Source of the DNA: Corythoichthys intestinalis
Taxonomy: Eukaryota; Chordata; Actinopteri; Syngnathiformes; Syngnathidae
Assembly (NCBI RefSeq): GCF_030265065.1
Contig: NC_080416.1
Span: 25,008,501 to 25,072,500, forward strand
Length of the DNA: 64,000 bases
Direction: 5' to 3'
The translations under genes and the position numbers were made by a program. How positions within the stretch are numbered: the stretch's first letter is position 1; every line of letters starts with the position of its first letter. The notes under the pieces were generated by a model, which was not told where the DNA came from, did not search any database, and was given only the letters and a program-made list of their open reading frames with translations. Of this stretch, positions 1 to 10,859 are shown one piece after another.

Positions 1-325
1 TAATTAATATAGTAAACACATTTTTGTCCATTATAAATTTAAAATATCTGGATGATTCAACAGGAACGATGGAAAAATACCCATGTAACAAAAACCAGCC
101 CTTAAGCTGCTTTTTTATTCATTTATTTTTACAAGAAAGTGCAAAAATATTAACCATTTTAAAGGGAGTACTTATCTCACTCAACAATACAATAAAATTT
201 ACACAGGTGGAATGAATTTCACATTTTCTGGAAACAAAGTGTCTTTAGAAATAAGCCTTTTTTAAACCAATATACTTTGTTTTCACAGATTTCTGTACTA
301 TTTCGCATGTTGGTAGTGTTACCGC
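1..325. other. AT-rich sequence, no gene seen
   Basis: No exon, tRNA or recognisable repeat could be read in this stretch on either strand. It lies in the presumed last intron or 3' part of the mrpl9 locus. The short frames present are AT-rich and have no family resemblance. Confidence 0.4.
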
Positions 326-406
326 TAGAGCTGGGAATCTTTGGGCACCTAACGATTCGATTACGATTACGATTCAGAGGCTCCGATTCGATTATAAAAC
401 GATTAT

Positions 407-450
<44 letters not shown>

Positions 451-1251
451 TTTTGTACATTAGTTCCAAAATTGTTCAAAAATACTCTCAGGCTAAACCA
501 AACTACTATTTCAGTATCAAGTTAACATATAGCAGTAAACAAATATACAAAAATAACATTAAATAAAAAAACTCCAGTCCCCATTCTGTATCAGCAGCTT
601 TAAACTACATTCAATTAATTTAATGTTGTGAATCAACCGTTAAAGTTGCTCCCGTTATTCCATAATTTCCCTTTTGTCTACTTTTGACATGTGAAAGTTT
701 TAAAACTATTTTAAAGATAGATTCAAGTAAATATTTTACCGATTTAGGAGTATTTTAGATAAAAAGTTAATTAGGTTTGCTTGGAAGGTTCGCTTCAACA
801 GCCTTGCAGGGAAGTTTACTGCTTTAAGATGGCGGCCGTTTCTAACGCCCACATCTAGCTTTTTGCAGATGTGCTGCTACTGCTACCGAGTCTATATTGC
901 ATCTAGTCCTATATGAATGATATCTACCGTAACATTATGTAGCTGTACATGTAGCAGCTTTTCGGCAGCAGTCAGGTATGTTGTTGTGTTTTTTTATCTC
1001 GTGGCATGAGTTGAGCTAGAGCCGTGAGTTGAGCGTTGGCATTACCCGAGGGGCCGGGTAATGAGAAGCATGATGTTTAGCTACTCCCGCTCCGTTCCGT
1101 CCCGAAGACCACGCGGCGCGCTGAGTGTGTTGTACTTCCGCTTTACTTGGCATATTTCAATAATCGGAATTTGGATGTTTGTGAATCGTTCTCGAATCTT
1201 CCACAGCCGAATCGCGAATAATCTAAGAATCGGAAATTTTGCACACTTCTA
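326..1251 (-). mobile_element. non-autonomous hAT element, family 'TAGAGGTG', copy 1
   Basis: The ends read TAGAGCTGGGAATC on the left and (reverse complement) TAGAAGTGTGC on the right. A perfect 8-bp duplication GTTACCGC flanks the element (318-325 and 1252-1259), the hAT signature. It contains a poly-T run (about 411-446) and no transposase. Two further copies occur in the opposite orientation at 31693-33441 and 40075-42342, so this is a family. The interior has an 'aagatggcggcc' segment shared by all copies. Family identity is inferred from ends and duplication length only. Confidence 0.85.
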
Positions 1252-2459
1252 GTTACCGCTGTACTTAATAATGGTTTTACACATTCTGCATATGAAATAC
1301 ACGTTAGCGAATTAGCTTAGCTAACTATTAACACCTCAAAAACAACTACAATAAAGGCTAAACAGTACTAGAGGGTTCGTGTACTCACCTCTTGTAGAAG
1401 CACACGGGTCTTAGCAACACACTCAGGATATTTTTCAATTGATATGACTTCAAACTACAGCTGGACATCTGAAAGACGAGGAGCAACGAACACTCTTCCC
1501 CTCATGCTCTAAAAAATAACGTCTCCGGGTCCCACTCTGCCCGTGCCTGTCTCATACACAAATTTATTTTCCAGTCTTTTGTTTGTTTTTTGGTTTTGTT
1601 TTGTTTTTTTAACCTGTCCTGTTCAGCTGTTTGACACGGAGAATGGAAGTCTAAGTGCCTGGATGGTCTGAACAGTTTTAATGTTTCACATTGAGAGTCT
1701 GACATACTCCCATTGTGATCATTCAACATATGTCGTTTATTATGACAAAGCAGCGAACAGGAAGGGTTATGGGGGAACAGAAGAAAAGAAACACGAGACG
1801 AAAGAGAAGAAACACACACTACAACAAGAAATACAGTGAACGTCTACACTAACTACTAATATGTTGGTGCTATCGTCAGCTAGATGTATTTCCGGTTGAC
1901 ACCATGTGGGGGGCCTGTTGACCAGGGAAAGAGGGGGATGGGGGTGGTGGAGTCTATAAGATAAGTGATTTAAAGGGGTAGAATGTACACAAATCAGCTC
2001 TGTGATCTAGAACCCAGTAATCGTGTGAATCCCTTGTGAGTGTATGCCCGTTGGCGATTGACCCAACGCCGCCCAATCGCCAACCCCGGGACCCCCCACC
2101 CGAGCGCGCCCCATCACATCCAGCCGCACACGAGCCCCACCAGGCGCGTGACAGACACGCAGACGAGCGGAAACGCCACACGGGCGCCAACCCAGTCTTT
2201 TGCAAGAGAGTAAATCTCTCACTCAGTTACAGGCAGCATCCATTATAATGTGCGTGCGTCCGTTAAAGGTGTCCGGGCGGCAGACTTGTCTTAAATTTCG
2301 TTTCGGTACGAGCGGCTGTCATAAAGTTATGAGTGAAAATCATCGTTTTTGAGCCTTTATGAATCGTAATCGAATCACGATGCATGTAACAATCGATTTT
2401 TTTTTTAACTCCTCTAATGCACATACATTTTGTCACCTCTACTGTTTTTTGTAACTCAC
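1252..2459. other. unclassified region with one exon-like signal
   Basis: This interval separates mrpl9 exon 5 from the hAT at 326-1251. A GC-richer block at about 2040-2180 and a block at 2345-2416 ending in CCTCTA resemble repeat ends, but I could not close an element. On the minus strand, 1387-1466 reads as a possible first coding exon: acceptor-like CAG, then ATG and a 26-residue frame beginning MSSCSLKSYQLKN, then a GTGAGT donor. I do not recognise this peptide. It could be a repeat-borne exon. Confidence 0.3.
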
Positions 2460-4614
2460 CTTCTTAAGAAATTGTCTCCTTACGACCTCACTAGTCAGCT
2501 TGAAGTCCTCCGAGGGCATTTTGTTAATGGTCAGCTTACAGCGCTTCAGGAACTCGACTGTCTGTATAATGCAGGCATAATTTAATTTAACCACAAGGTA
2601 GATTTGATTTATTTCAGCCAATCAAAGTAAGGCACCACTGTGTTAAAGGTTTGCTGTCTCACCAGTTGTCCTGTTCGGGTTTGGACCCTTTCTTCGCTCG
2701 TGCCCTCACGCGAACGCTGAACACAAAAGAGACAAAAGTGTTCGTAAATCACAGTCGCACATATTATTATTGTGAAGCCTCCAATGTACACCTTTAATTC
2801 CTCTGCAAACATCTGCTTGTTCTCTGGGGATGGATACACAGCGAGCCCCTGGGGCAGCAGCTTGTTCCGCCCCACCGACTTTTTCACAAACACAGTTTCT
2901 CCTCGGCCACCCAACTCTGAAAAACAACAAATTAGCACAAATGTTTTCCTTTTTTTATTTTACGCACTGTGAAACACTCACTGGGAACAGTCTGTGTGAG
3001 GATAAGCTCCATCTTTTGACTTGGAGCATGTTTGGTGTCCTCCACAATCCTGTAGATGCGGTGCCTGCGGGGGTGTAACCTCGGGGGGCTGCCCTCTTTG
3101 GACAGGGGCACCTGCCACCAGCGCTCCACCACCACGGTACTCTGCGAGAACAAAATTCAACCTTCAAATTATTTGCAACTAGACATGTGCCGATTACCAG
3201 TTTCAAGGTATACTGTGGTATGAAAAAGTCAAGGTTTCAAAATTGCACATTTTTTCCCCCCATACCGTCCCTAAGGTATTAGCTATTTTTTTATGTCCCA
3301 ATAATGCATGGAGAAATCCCTGGCTTGCACCTGCAAGGCTCAACCCTCCCCCACTGGTTTTTGCTCGGTGTCAGTGAGTCAGCTGTGCAACACGATGGCT
3401 GGAGGAGGTGAAACTCCTTAACTATTTCCCCCATCGAAGATAAAAAAAATCGCTGTTATGGCAATATTTCGGCTACAGTAAAGTTAAAAACGACCGCGGC
3501 TTAGAGAAGGAGAGCCAACCGACATGTAAAACATGTTTGCGGAGGCTGGCTGCTGAGGAACGCAATACCTCCAATATGATTTCGCATTTATGAAAATTAA
3601 AGGTTAGTAAACATTGTCATGAATGTTTTCCACCAGCTACAAGAGTTAACTCCAGCGTGTTTAGTGTGTCTAGCGATGGTAAAACGTGGTGTTTTTTTCT
3701 CTCTGGTAACTGTCTGTGTTGAGAAAGAGTGTGTGTATAATTTAAACATGATACGAGTATTTCACATGTGCCTTTTATGGAAAATAATTCAACTATTTTT
3801 GTTCTGATGGTAATACTGTTGAGCTGTGGCTGTGGGTTTAGGCCAGGGGTGGGCAAACTATTCCACAAAGGGCCGCCGTGGGTGCGGGTTTTTGCTGCAA
3901 GTGTAACGGGTGACACAAGCCATCAAGAGGACACCTTTTCACCAATCTGGTGTGTTATAAGTGCAATCAGTTGATTGCAGTCAGGTGCTTTTTGTTTCCA
4001 TTTAAACCTCATTGGTTAAAAGCTCTGTGCTGGATCAGCTGGAACAAAGACCAGGACCCACTGCGGCCCTCAAGGACCGGTTTGCCCACCCCTGGTTTAG
4101 GCTCACCAAAAGGACTGCATTTATTATTTTTTTTAGAATATATAATTTTAACTTAACATTATATTTATGTTGCAAGTTGATCATATGTTTTGAAAAATAA
4201 AAATCCTGTTCAAGTTAAGCACATTTTAGAGCTGTTAATAGCAATACCGTGATATTGTGATATTTCGATTTAAGTGTATCATACCTTCAGAATATCATAT
4301 CAGCACATATTTGCAATAACAACATAAACGGGTGTTCCAGAAGCCCTCACGCGTGGTGATAGCTTCAAGTTTCACGAGAAAAACATGGAATTTGGGACTA
4401 TATGCTAACTCATTGTCAGGACAAGGCTAACTAGCAGTAGCGTTATATTCATATAAATAATAATTGTCAGGAAAATGCTGACTAGTAGTAGGGCTTATAT
4501 TCATATAAATAATCAAATAGTGCAGATACTGACCTGAACAGGAGTCACAGAGAAATTCCTGATCGTCATATGGCCGAGCAGATTATGAAGGGCACGGCAG
4601 CCGGAGCTCAACAT
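2460..4614 (-). CDS. mrpl9: mitochondrial ribosomal protein bL9m (mrpl9), exons 1-5, 3' end outside window
   Basis: The product is a structural protein of the large mitoribosomal subunit, acting in the mitochondrial matrix. Coding exons on the minus strand are 4534-4614, 2982-3141, 2792-2916, 2663-2716 and 2460-2561, all with GT-AG borders and consistent phase. They give 174 residues. Exon 1 encodes a basic leader ([15 protein letters not shown]...) suited to mitochondrial import. Exon 2 holds [12 protein letters not shown] and VEDTKHAP, typical of vertebrate MRPL9. Exon 3 holds the bL9 core motif [18 protein letters not shown]. Exon 5 ([10 protein letters not shown]...) matches the start of the C-terminal part. 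The human protein is about 267 residues, so roughly the last third is missing. I did not find it in 1-2459, so it probably lies left of the window. Intron 1 carries a hAT (3180-4309). Confidence 0.9.
3180..4309 (-). mobile_element. hAT element, family 'TAGACATGTGCC', copy 1
   Basis: It begins TAGACATGTGCCGAT and ends with the imperfect inverted end ATCAGCACATA. It is flanked by TTTGCAAC (3172-3179) and TTTGCAAT (4310-4317), a 7/8 match for an 8-bp duplication. The interior keeps decayed pieces of a BED-type zinc-finger reading frame on the plus strand (near 3390-3600; an ATG-GCT-GGA-GGA start and a Cys-rich 'CKTCLR'-like stretch, clearer in the sister copy). It sits in mrpl9 intron 1 and carries a nested hAT MITE (3844-4094). 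The sister copy, inverted, is at 34124-35072. Confidence 0.8.
3844..4094. mobile_element. 251-bp hAT MITE nested in a hAT
   Basis: It opens with CAGGGGTGGGCAAAC and closes with GTTTGCCCACCCCTG, perfect inverted ends. Both sides carry the 8-bp duplication GTTTAGGC (3836-3843 and 4095-4102). The sister element at 34124-35072 has the uninterrupted target near 34415 (reading GTTTACGCTCAC on its reverse strand), so the insertion came after the two host copies separated. Confidence 0.95.
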
Positions 4615-5079
4615 GTTTGATTGGCGTTTATAAAGTGATCCGTGAGGAGTTTTTGAGGCAATAATTCGTAAAAAATTATTTTACAGCAACCTAAAGTGGC
4701 GTAAAATGACACATTTACTGCGACTAGCGGTGAGATTCGTGAATGCTTGGAGTGAGGCAAAGGACCCCAGATTGTAATAGTGGTCCAAGATTTTTGCCTG
4801 ATTAAAAAAAAAAAAAACTCGTTAAATCAAAAGGAACATCTCTGCTGTTGATACGGATTAAATTTTCATTAGGAAAATAAAAATAATTTAACGATTGATG
4901 GATTTACTACTGAACTAATAGCGCAAGAAATAACATGTTTAAAATGCATTTCACTTTGGATATCACAAGTTACAATGTTTGCATAATTCTAAAAAAAACA
5001 AAAAACAATACTATTTACTTTAATCACACAATGATTTGAAACGTTAAATAATTGTCAAGTTCGTTACATTATTTATATA
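4615..5079. promoter_or_regulatory. mrpl9 5' flank
   Basis: This is the sequence directly upstream of the mrpl9 start codon. An ATTGG (reverse CCAAT) lies about 10 bases upstream of the ATG, probably too close to act as a promoter box. No TATA box, CpG-rich block or other clear promoter element could be read. The distal part is AT-rich and ends at the Tc1-like element at 5082. Confidence 0.3.
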
Positions 5080-5246
5080 TACAGTGCTGGCCAAAAGTAT
5101 TGGCACCCCTGAAATTCTTTCAGATAATGCTCAATTTCTCCCAGAAAATGATTGCAATTACAAATGCTTTGGTAGTAATATCTTCTAATATATATTGCTT
5201 GCAATGAAAAAACACAAAAGAGAATGAAAAAAAAATTAAAACATTA

Positions 5247-5251
5247 TCATT

Positions 5252-5316
<65 letters not shown>

Positions 5317-5870
5317 ATTTATGTATATAGCCCTTTACAAAACCCAAAAGGCCCTCAAAGTGCTTTACAACAAAACATGGCTCAAGATAAATAAAAGGCA
5401 GGAAAATATTATACAATGACATAAAAAAAAATGAATAAAACAAGAAATAAAACAAAAAATAAAACAAAGACGGCGCATCGCGATAAAAGTCCAGCAAATA
5501 AAACAATAAAACCCATAAAATCCAAAGACATTAAAAAACCCTTGAGCAAATAAAACCAGGCTATCCTAATCTGTGTGAAAGGCGAGTCTAAAATGGTGTG
5601 TATTTAGCCGAGACTTAAAAAGACCCACATCCATGGTGGTGCGGATTTCGGGGGGAAGGCTATTCCACAGCCTGGGGGCAGCAACCGCAAAGGATCGCTC
5701 TCCCCACTGTTTTAAGTTTTGACCTAGGAACATCTAAAAGAAGCTGGCCGGTCGAGCGAAGAGTCCTGCCAGAGTTACGAAAAGTTAAGATTTCCGTTAA
5801 ATAAGATGGAGCCTGGCCATTAATAGAACTAAAAACAAACAGTAAAAGTTTACCAACAAATTTTGGATTT
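5247..5870 (-). mobile_element. LINE 3' end (L2-like) with (CAAT)n tail
   Basis: Read on the minus strand, the start of this segment translates to the C-terminal end of a non-LTR reverse transcriptase ORF: INGQAPSYLTEILTFRNSGR, followed by TLRSTGQLLLDVPRSKLK. It then shifts frame through remains of the usual 'AVAAPRLWNSLP' stretch. A 3' UTR and a tetranucleotide tail (TTGA)n follow, as expected for target-primed insertion with a 5' truncation. The clade is inferred from the remembered look of L2-type tails in fish; it is inserted inside a Tc1-like element. Confidence 0.75.
5248..5311. repeat. (CAAT)n microsatellite
   Basis: About 16 tandem CAAT units, forming the 3' tail of the LINE fragment (minus strand TTGA repeats). 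Confidence 0.95.
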
Positions 5871-6873
5871 TAGAATTGATTTTAGTCTTCAGACTTCATA
5901 ATGCCATGCAAATAGTCAAGCAGTCCAGTGCCAGAGAAAGCAAAGCAACCCCAAAACATCAGGGAACGCCATGTTTGACTGTGTGGACCGTGTTCTTTAC
6001 TTTGAAGGCCTCATTTTTTTTGCCCTGTAAACTCTATGTTGATGCCTTTTCTCAAAAAGCTCTACTTTTGTCTCATCTGATCAGAGAACAACGTTTTTGG
6101 CTTTCTCAGGTAAGTTTTGGCAAACTCCAGCTTGGCTTTTTTGTCTCTGGGTCAGAAGTGGAGTTTTCCTGGGTAAGTCCCTTTTCATTCAGACGCCGAC
6201 GGATAGTACAGGTTGACACTGTTGTACCCTCGGACTGCAGGACAGCTTAAACTTGTTTGGATGTTAGTCGAGGTTCTTTATCCACCATCCGCACAATATT
6301 TCGTTGAAATCTCTTGTCAATTTTTCTTTTCCGTCCACATCTTGGGAGGTTATCCACAGTGTCATTGGCTTCACACTTATTGATGACACTGCGCACGGTA
6401 GACACAGGAACATTCAGGGCTTTGGAGATGGACTTGTAGCCTTAAGATTGCCCATGCATTTTCACAATTTTGCTTCTCAAGTTCTCAGACAGTAGTTCTT
6501 TGGTCGTCTTTCTTTTCTCCATGTTCAATGTGGTACACACAAGGACATAGTTCAGAGGTTGAGTCAACTTTAATCCATTTTAACTGGCTGCAAGTGTGAT
6601 TTAGTTATTTCCACCACCTGCTATGTAAAACAAATGAAGGTATTACTACCAAAGCATTTGTAATTGCAATCATTTTCTGAGAGGAATTGAGCATTATCTG
6701 ACAGAATTGCAGGGTTGCCAACTTTTGGCCAGCATTGTATAAAAATATAAGGGTATTGATGAACATGTAGCAATTATTTCCATTTAAAAACATTACATGG
6801 AATTTTTAGGTGATTTTTTTTAGTACGTATGCACGTATGTATGTATGTAAATAAGGTAAGGTGTGACAACATA

Positions 6874-8500
6874 CAGTGCCTTGCAAAAGTATTCGACCCC
6901 CTTGAACCTTGCAACCTTTCGCCACATTTCAGGCTTCAAACATAAAGATATAACATTTTAATTTTTTGTCAAGAATCAACAACAAGTGGGACACAATCGT
7001 GAAGTGGAACAACATTTATTGGATAATTTAAACTTTTATAACAAATAAAAAACTGAAAAGTGGGGCGTGCAACATTATTCGGCCCCCTTGCGTTAATACT
7101 TTGTAACGCCACCTTTTGCTCCAATTACAGCTGCAAGTCGCTTGGGGTATGTTTCTATCAGTTTTGCACATCGAGAGACTGACATTCTTGCCCATTCTAC
7201 CTTGCAAAACAGCTCGAGCTCAGTGAGGTTGGATGGAGAGTGTTTGTGAACAGCAGTCTTCAGCTCTTTCCACAGATTCTCGATTGGATTCAGGTCTGGA
7301 CTTTGACTTGGCCATTCTAACACCTGGATACGTTTATTTTTGAACCATTCCATTGTAGATTTGGCTTTATGTTTTGGATCATTGTCCTGTTGGAAGATAA
7401 ATCTCCGTCCCAGTCTCAGGTCTTGTGCAGATACCAACAGGTTTTCTTCCAGAATGTTCCTGTATTTGGCTGCATCCATCTTCCCGTCAATTTTAACCAT
7501 CTTCCCTGTCCCTGCTGAAGAAAAGCGGGCCCAAACCATGATGCTCCCACCACCATGTTTGACAGTGGGGATGGTGTGTTCAGGGTGATGAGCTGTGTTG
7601 CTTTTACGCTAAACATATCGTTTTGCATTGTGGCCAAAAAGTTCAATTTTGGTTTCATCTGACCAGAGCACCTTCTTCCACATGTTTGGTGTGTCTCCCA
7701 GGTGGCTTGTGGCAAACTTTAAACGAGACTTTTTATGGATATCTTTGAGAAATGGCTTTCTTCTTGCCACTCTTCCATAAAGGCCAGATTTGTGCAGTGT
7801 ACGACTGATTGTTGTCCCATGGACAGACTCTCCCACCTCAGCTGTAGATCTCTGCAGTTCATCCAGAGTGATCATGGGCCTCTTGGCTGCATCTCTGAAC
7901 AGTTTTCTCGTTTGAGAAGAAAGTTTTGAAGGACGGCCGGGTCTTGGTAGATTTGCAGTGGTCTGATGCTCCTTCCATTTCAATATGATGGCTTGCACAG
8001 TGCTCCTTGAGATGTTTAAAGCTTGGGAAATCTTTTTGTATCCAAATCCGGCTTTAAACTTCTCCACAACAGTATCTCGGACCTGCCTGGTGTGTTCCTT
8101 GGTTTTCATAATGCTCTCTGCACTTTAAACAGAACCCTGAGACTATCACAGACCAGGTGCATTTATACGGAGACTTGATTACACACAGGTGGATTCTATT
8201 TATCATCATCGGTCATTTAGGACAACATTGGATCATTCAGAGATCCTCACTGAACTTCTGGAGTGAGTTTGCTGAACTGAAAGTAAAGGGGCCGAATAAT
8301 ATTGCACGCCCCACTTTTCAGTTTTTTATTTGTTAAAAAAGTTTAAATTATCCAATAAATGTTGTTCCACTTCACGATTGTGTCCCACTTGTTGTTGATT
8401 CTTGACAAAAAAATTAAATTTCATATCTTTATGTTTGAAGCCTGGAATGTGGCGAAAGGTTGCAAGATTCAAGGGGGCCGAATACTTTTGCAAGGCACTG
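6874..8500 (-). mobile_element. Tc1-like element, family 'CAGTGCCTTGC', copy 1 (1627 bp)
   Basis: It is bounded by TA (6872-6873, 8501-8502) and begins CAGTGCCTTGCAAAAGTATT, with the same end inverted. Full Tc1 length. Subterminal inverted arms around 6960-7060 and 8320-8410 repeat the same sequence. It lies just downstream of the TMEM272-like gene. It is nearly identical by eye to the copy at 58689-60318, so both are recent. Confidence 0.95.
7093..8109 (-). pseudogene. Tc1-like transposase, broken
   Basis: The minus strand starts at MKTKEHTRQVRDTVVEKF (8109) with the paired HTH DNA-binding region. It runs through [13 protein letters not shown] (first catalytic Asp), then shifts frame near 7600. 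It resumes with QQDNDPKHKA (second Asp) and [11 protein letters not shown] (catalytic Glu) and ends at 7093 with KGGVTKY. The DD34E residues are all still coded but not in one frame. The near-identical copy at 58908-59927 has an open frame but has lost the Glu. Confidence 0.9.
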
Positions 8501-8557
8501 TATGAGAGCAAAAACCACATTTAAAAAAAAATAAAAATTAAGAGGACAGTATCCCAC

Positions 8558-8563
8558 TTTATT
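8558..8563 (-). promoter_or_regulatory. probable poly(A) signal of the TMEM272-like gene
   Basis: AATAAA on the minus strand, about 80 bases past the stop codon and before the Tc1-like element begins at 8500. Confidence 0.55.
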
Positions 8564-8640
8564 ATAAACAGAAAAAAATATAAATGTAAAATACAGTTAG
8601 ATACGAAAAGACAAAAATAACCTCCACACACAGGTTGCGG

Positions 8641-9493
8641 TTAAACACCAGCAGCTACGGTGTCTTCTTCGAAAAGATGAGCGGTTCCATATGATGCACT
8701 GCGACTGGGCGTCAGCCTGCGTCTCGCCTTGATGGTCGAGCAGCAGGTCAGCGCCAGGAAGCAAGCGCAGCAGCACAACGACAGCGAGGTGGTGGCCCAC
8801 AGTATGGCAGTGACCACGAATGCAAAGTTGTAGGTGGTCTTGTGGCAGTACCGGGATTCACCGGGCGTATAGCTGGGTGGATAGACACTATAGACCCAGA
8901 TGCTACCTGCAGTGAAAGTTTTATTTTAGGTTATTATCTCTGTTCATAGATGGTATACTACTGATCACACATGGACATTGAGGAGTCAAGTGCCAATTTC
9001 AACTCTGTTGCAAACACCAGCTTCTTAACATGTTCCAAAAACTCACTTTTGCACAAAAGTCTTGTTGTTTTTATACCTGCAAGGAACCAGCAAAACGTAA
9101 AGAAGTGTAGCAGGGCCATGCAAACGGAGGTGAGCGTGCTCCCCACGCCACCCTCCCAGATGCAGCGGCAGTAGGTCGCGGACAGGGCTAGCAGGCTGGA
9201 CACGCCCAGAACCACAAGATAGATGGGAATTCTAGGCTGTGCCGGGCACAATCCCAGATGAGTGATACCTGTGACAACACAAACACTGAGTAAAGACCCA
9301 CCAAGCGTGTGGATAGCGAGAAACCCTACCCAGACCGATGCCTGCAATCATCACCATCCACCACAATATGTTCACCACCACTGTAAGAAATGAGAGACTT
9401 AAGACATAGCGGGGTAAAAGCGATACAACCTTGAAAGAAAAAGATCAGACCAATAGATGATATCTGAACGTCACTATGCGGCACGTCATCCAT
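8641..9493 (-). CDS. TMEM272-like four-pass membrane protein, complete (190 aa)
   Basis: Four coding exons on the minus strand: 9430-9493, 9330-9380, 9077-9268, 8641-8906. All have GT-AG borders and phases join cleanly to 190 residues. Hydrophobic segments lie at about residues 14-40, 52-70, 84-109 and 129-158. Diagnostic TMEM272-family motifs are [15 protein letters not shown] (46-60), [17 protein letters not shown] (99-115) and the Cys pair around [11 protein letters not shown] (122-132). The tail is basic then acidic ([10 protein letters not shown]... FEEDT). The start was chosen because it opens the only frame that splices into the WWMVMIAG segment. The family's molecular function is not established; fish carry several paralogues, so I do not give an orthologue name. 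It is compact, with introns of about 50-170 bp, unlike its repeat-filled neighbours. Confidence 0.85.
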
Positions 9494-9760
9494 CTTTGTT
9501 GACAATGTTAAAAACCATTCAAAAATAAAAAATGCTCTGAATCCGAACGGTGCTACAGTGCAGCATCGGTTAGATTTGACACAAGTCAGGATGTGATGAC
9601 ATGTTGTGCAAAGTCATTGCGACTATGTCACAAAGGGTTTTTTTTAAGAAAAAGGAAACTGTGATAGCATCTAAACTTGTACATAAGTAAATACATGTTT
9701 CAATGACAAAACCTATTGAAATGTTTCAACTAAAAGGGTGCACTCTAGCATGGATGTAGC

Positions 9761-10851
9761 TAGAGGTGGGTAGTAACGCGTTACATTTACTCCGTTACAT
9801 TTATTTGAGAAACTTTTTGAGAAAAATGTACTTCTAAGAGTAGTTTTAAAAAGCCATACTTTTTACTTTTACTTGAGTAGATTTGTGAAGAAGAAACACA
9901 ACTCTTACTTCACTACTTTTGGGCTACACTAGTCATTAGACTTTTCCTCTTTAATTATTTTAATCTCTCTCCTAGTTTTTCTTTGGCACCAATTGACCAC
10001 GGAAAACCGGAGATATGATTATTTTATTTTTATAATAGGAAATATGTTTTCTCCACTAGAGGGCACTCATGGTCTTTGGACGAATAATGCTTCATTATTG
10101 TAGATTTTTTTTTTCCCCCTTTGGTTTAAAGAAGTTATGTAACAGGTTATAGTACAGTACAACTAAAAACAGCAATTTCTGGAGAAATTACTCTGGGGCT
10201 TTGCTGTGTGGAGATACAGATCTTAGCCCCGCCCAGGTTGGTTTGGGGACATTTCGGGGACAACATCAGGTCACGTCCTGTTGATTTGGGGACATTTGGG
10301 GGATACGTCCTGGTCATATCAGGTCATTTGCGGGACACGTGCTGGTCATATCAAGTCATTTGGGGACATTTGGAGGCGTGTCCTGGTCATATCAGGTGAT
10401 TTGGAGACCTTTGGGGGACAAATCCTGGTCATATCAGGTGATTTGGGGACCTTTGGGGGGTGTCCTGGTCAGATAAAGTGATTTGGGGGGGGGGGTGTCC
10501 TGGTCATATCAGGTCATTTGAGGACATTTGGGGGGCGTGTCCTGGTCATATCAGGTCATTTAGGGGCATGTCCTGGTCATATCACATCATTTGGGGGCGT
10601 GTCCTGGTCATATCAGGTCATTTGGTCATTTCATTAAAAAAAAAAATACTAGTTTAAAAAAGGAAAAAATCAAACAGTGTAAGCAGTTACAATGTTACTC
10701 ATTACTTGAGTATTCTTCTGAAAAAATACTTTTTTACTTGTACTTGAGTACATTCTTTGGATGACTACTTTTACTTTCACTTAAGTAATATTATTTTGAA
10801 GTAACACTACTTTTACTTGAGTACAATCTTCGGCTATTCTACCCACCTCTG
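9761..10851. mobile_element. non-autonomous hAT, family 'AGAGGTGGGTAGTAACGCG', copy 1
   Basis: The ends are TAGAGGTGGGTAG and, inverted, CAGAGGTGGGTAG. The 8-bp duplication GATGTAGC lies at 9753-9760 and 10852-10859. Subterminal 'ttacttgagta' blocks are typical of this fish family. The middle is a minisatellite (10236-10622). No transposase. A second copy in inverse orientation is at 44799-46501. Confidence 0.9.
10236..10622 (+). repeat. G-rich minisatellite inside the hAT
   Basis: About ten diverged units built on the core GTCCTGGTCATATCAGGTCA followed by a variable T3G-rich spacer (TTTGGGGACATTTGGGGG). Unit length varies from about 27 to 45 bases. The open frames across it arise from the repeat and are not genes. 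The strand is strongly G-biased, with several runs of four or more G. Confidence 0.85.
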
Positions 10852-10859
10852 GATGTAGC

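Larger units (their letters stand above)
5082..6737 (-). mobile_element. degenerate Tc1-like element with nested LINE 3' end
   Basis: Terminal repeats CAGTGCTGGCCAAAAGTATT and, inverted, CAATGCTGGCCAAAAGTTGG lie between TA dinucleotides (5080-5081, 6738-6739). The minus strand from about 6520 down to 5880 reads as the N-terminal half of a Tc1-type transposase (start MEKRKTTKELLSENLR, then VRSVINKCEANDTVDNLPRC) with several stops and frame changes. The catalytic half is lost. The gap is filled by a LINE tail (5247-5870), so insertion and deletion both shaped this copy. Confidence 0.85.

Noticed and set aside
219-525. Short frames in both directions with poly-Lys or poly-Phe runs
   Set aside because: They are translations of the T-run inside the hAT at 326-1251.
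2036-2248. Overlapping frames on both strands at a GC-richer block
   Set aside because: Composition artefact; no start context, splice sites or family resemblance, and both strands are open.
5248-5311. CRISPR-like array
   Set aside because: It is a plain (CAAT)n microsatellite; there are no spacers and the organism is a vertebrate.
10208-10657. Plus-strand frames with repeating 'GHIRSF' or 'VISG' units
   Set aside because: Products of the minisatellite, in several frames, with no independent evidence of expression.
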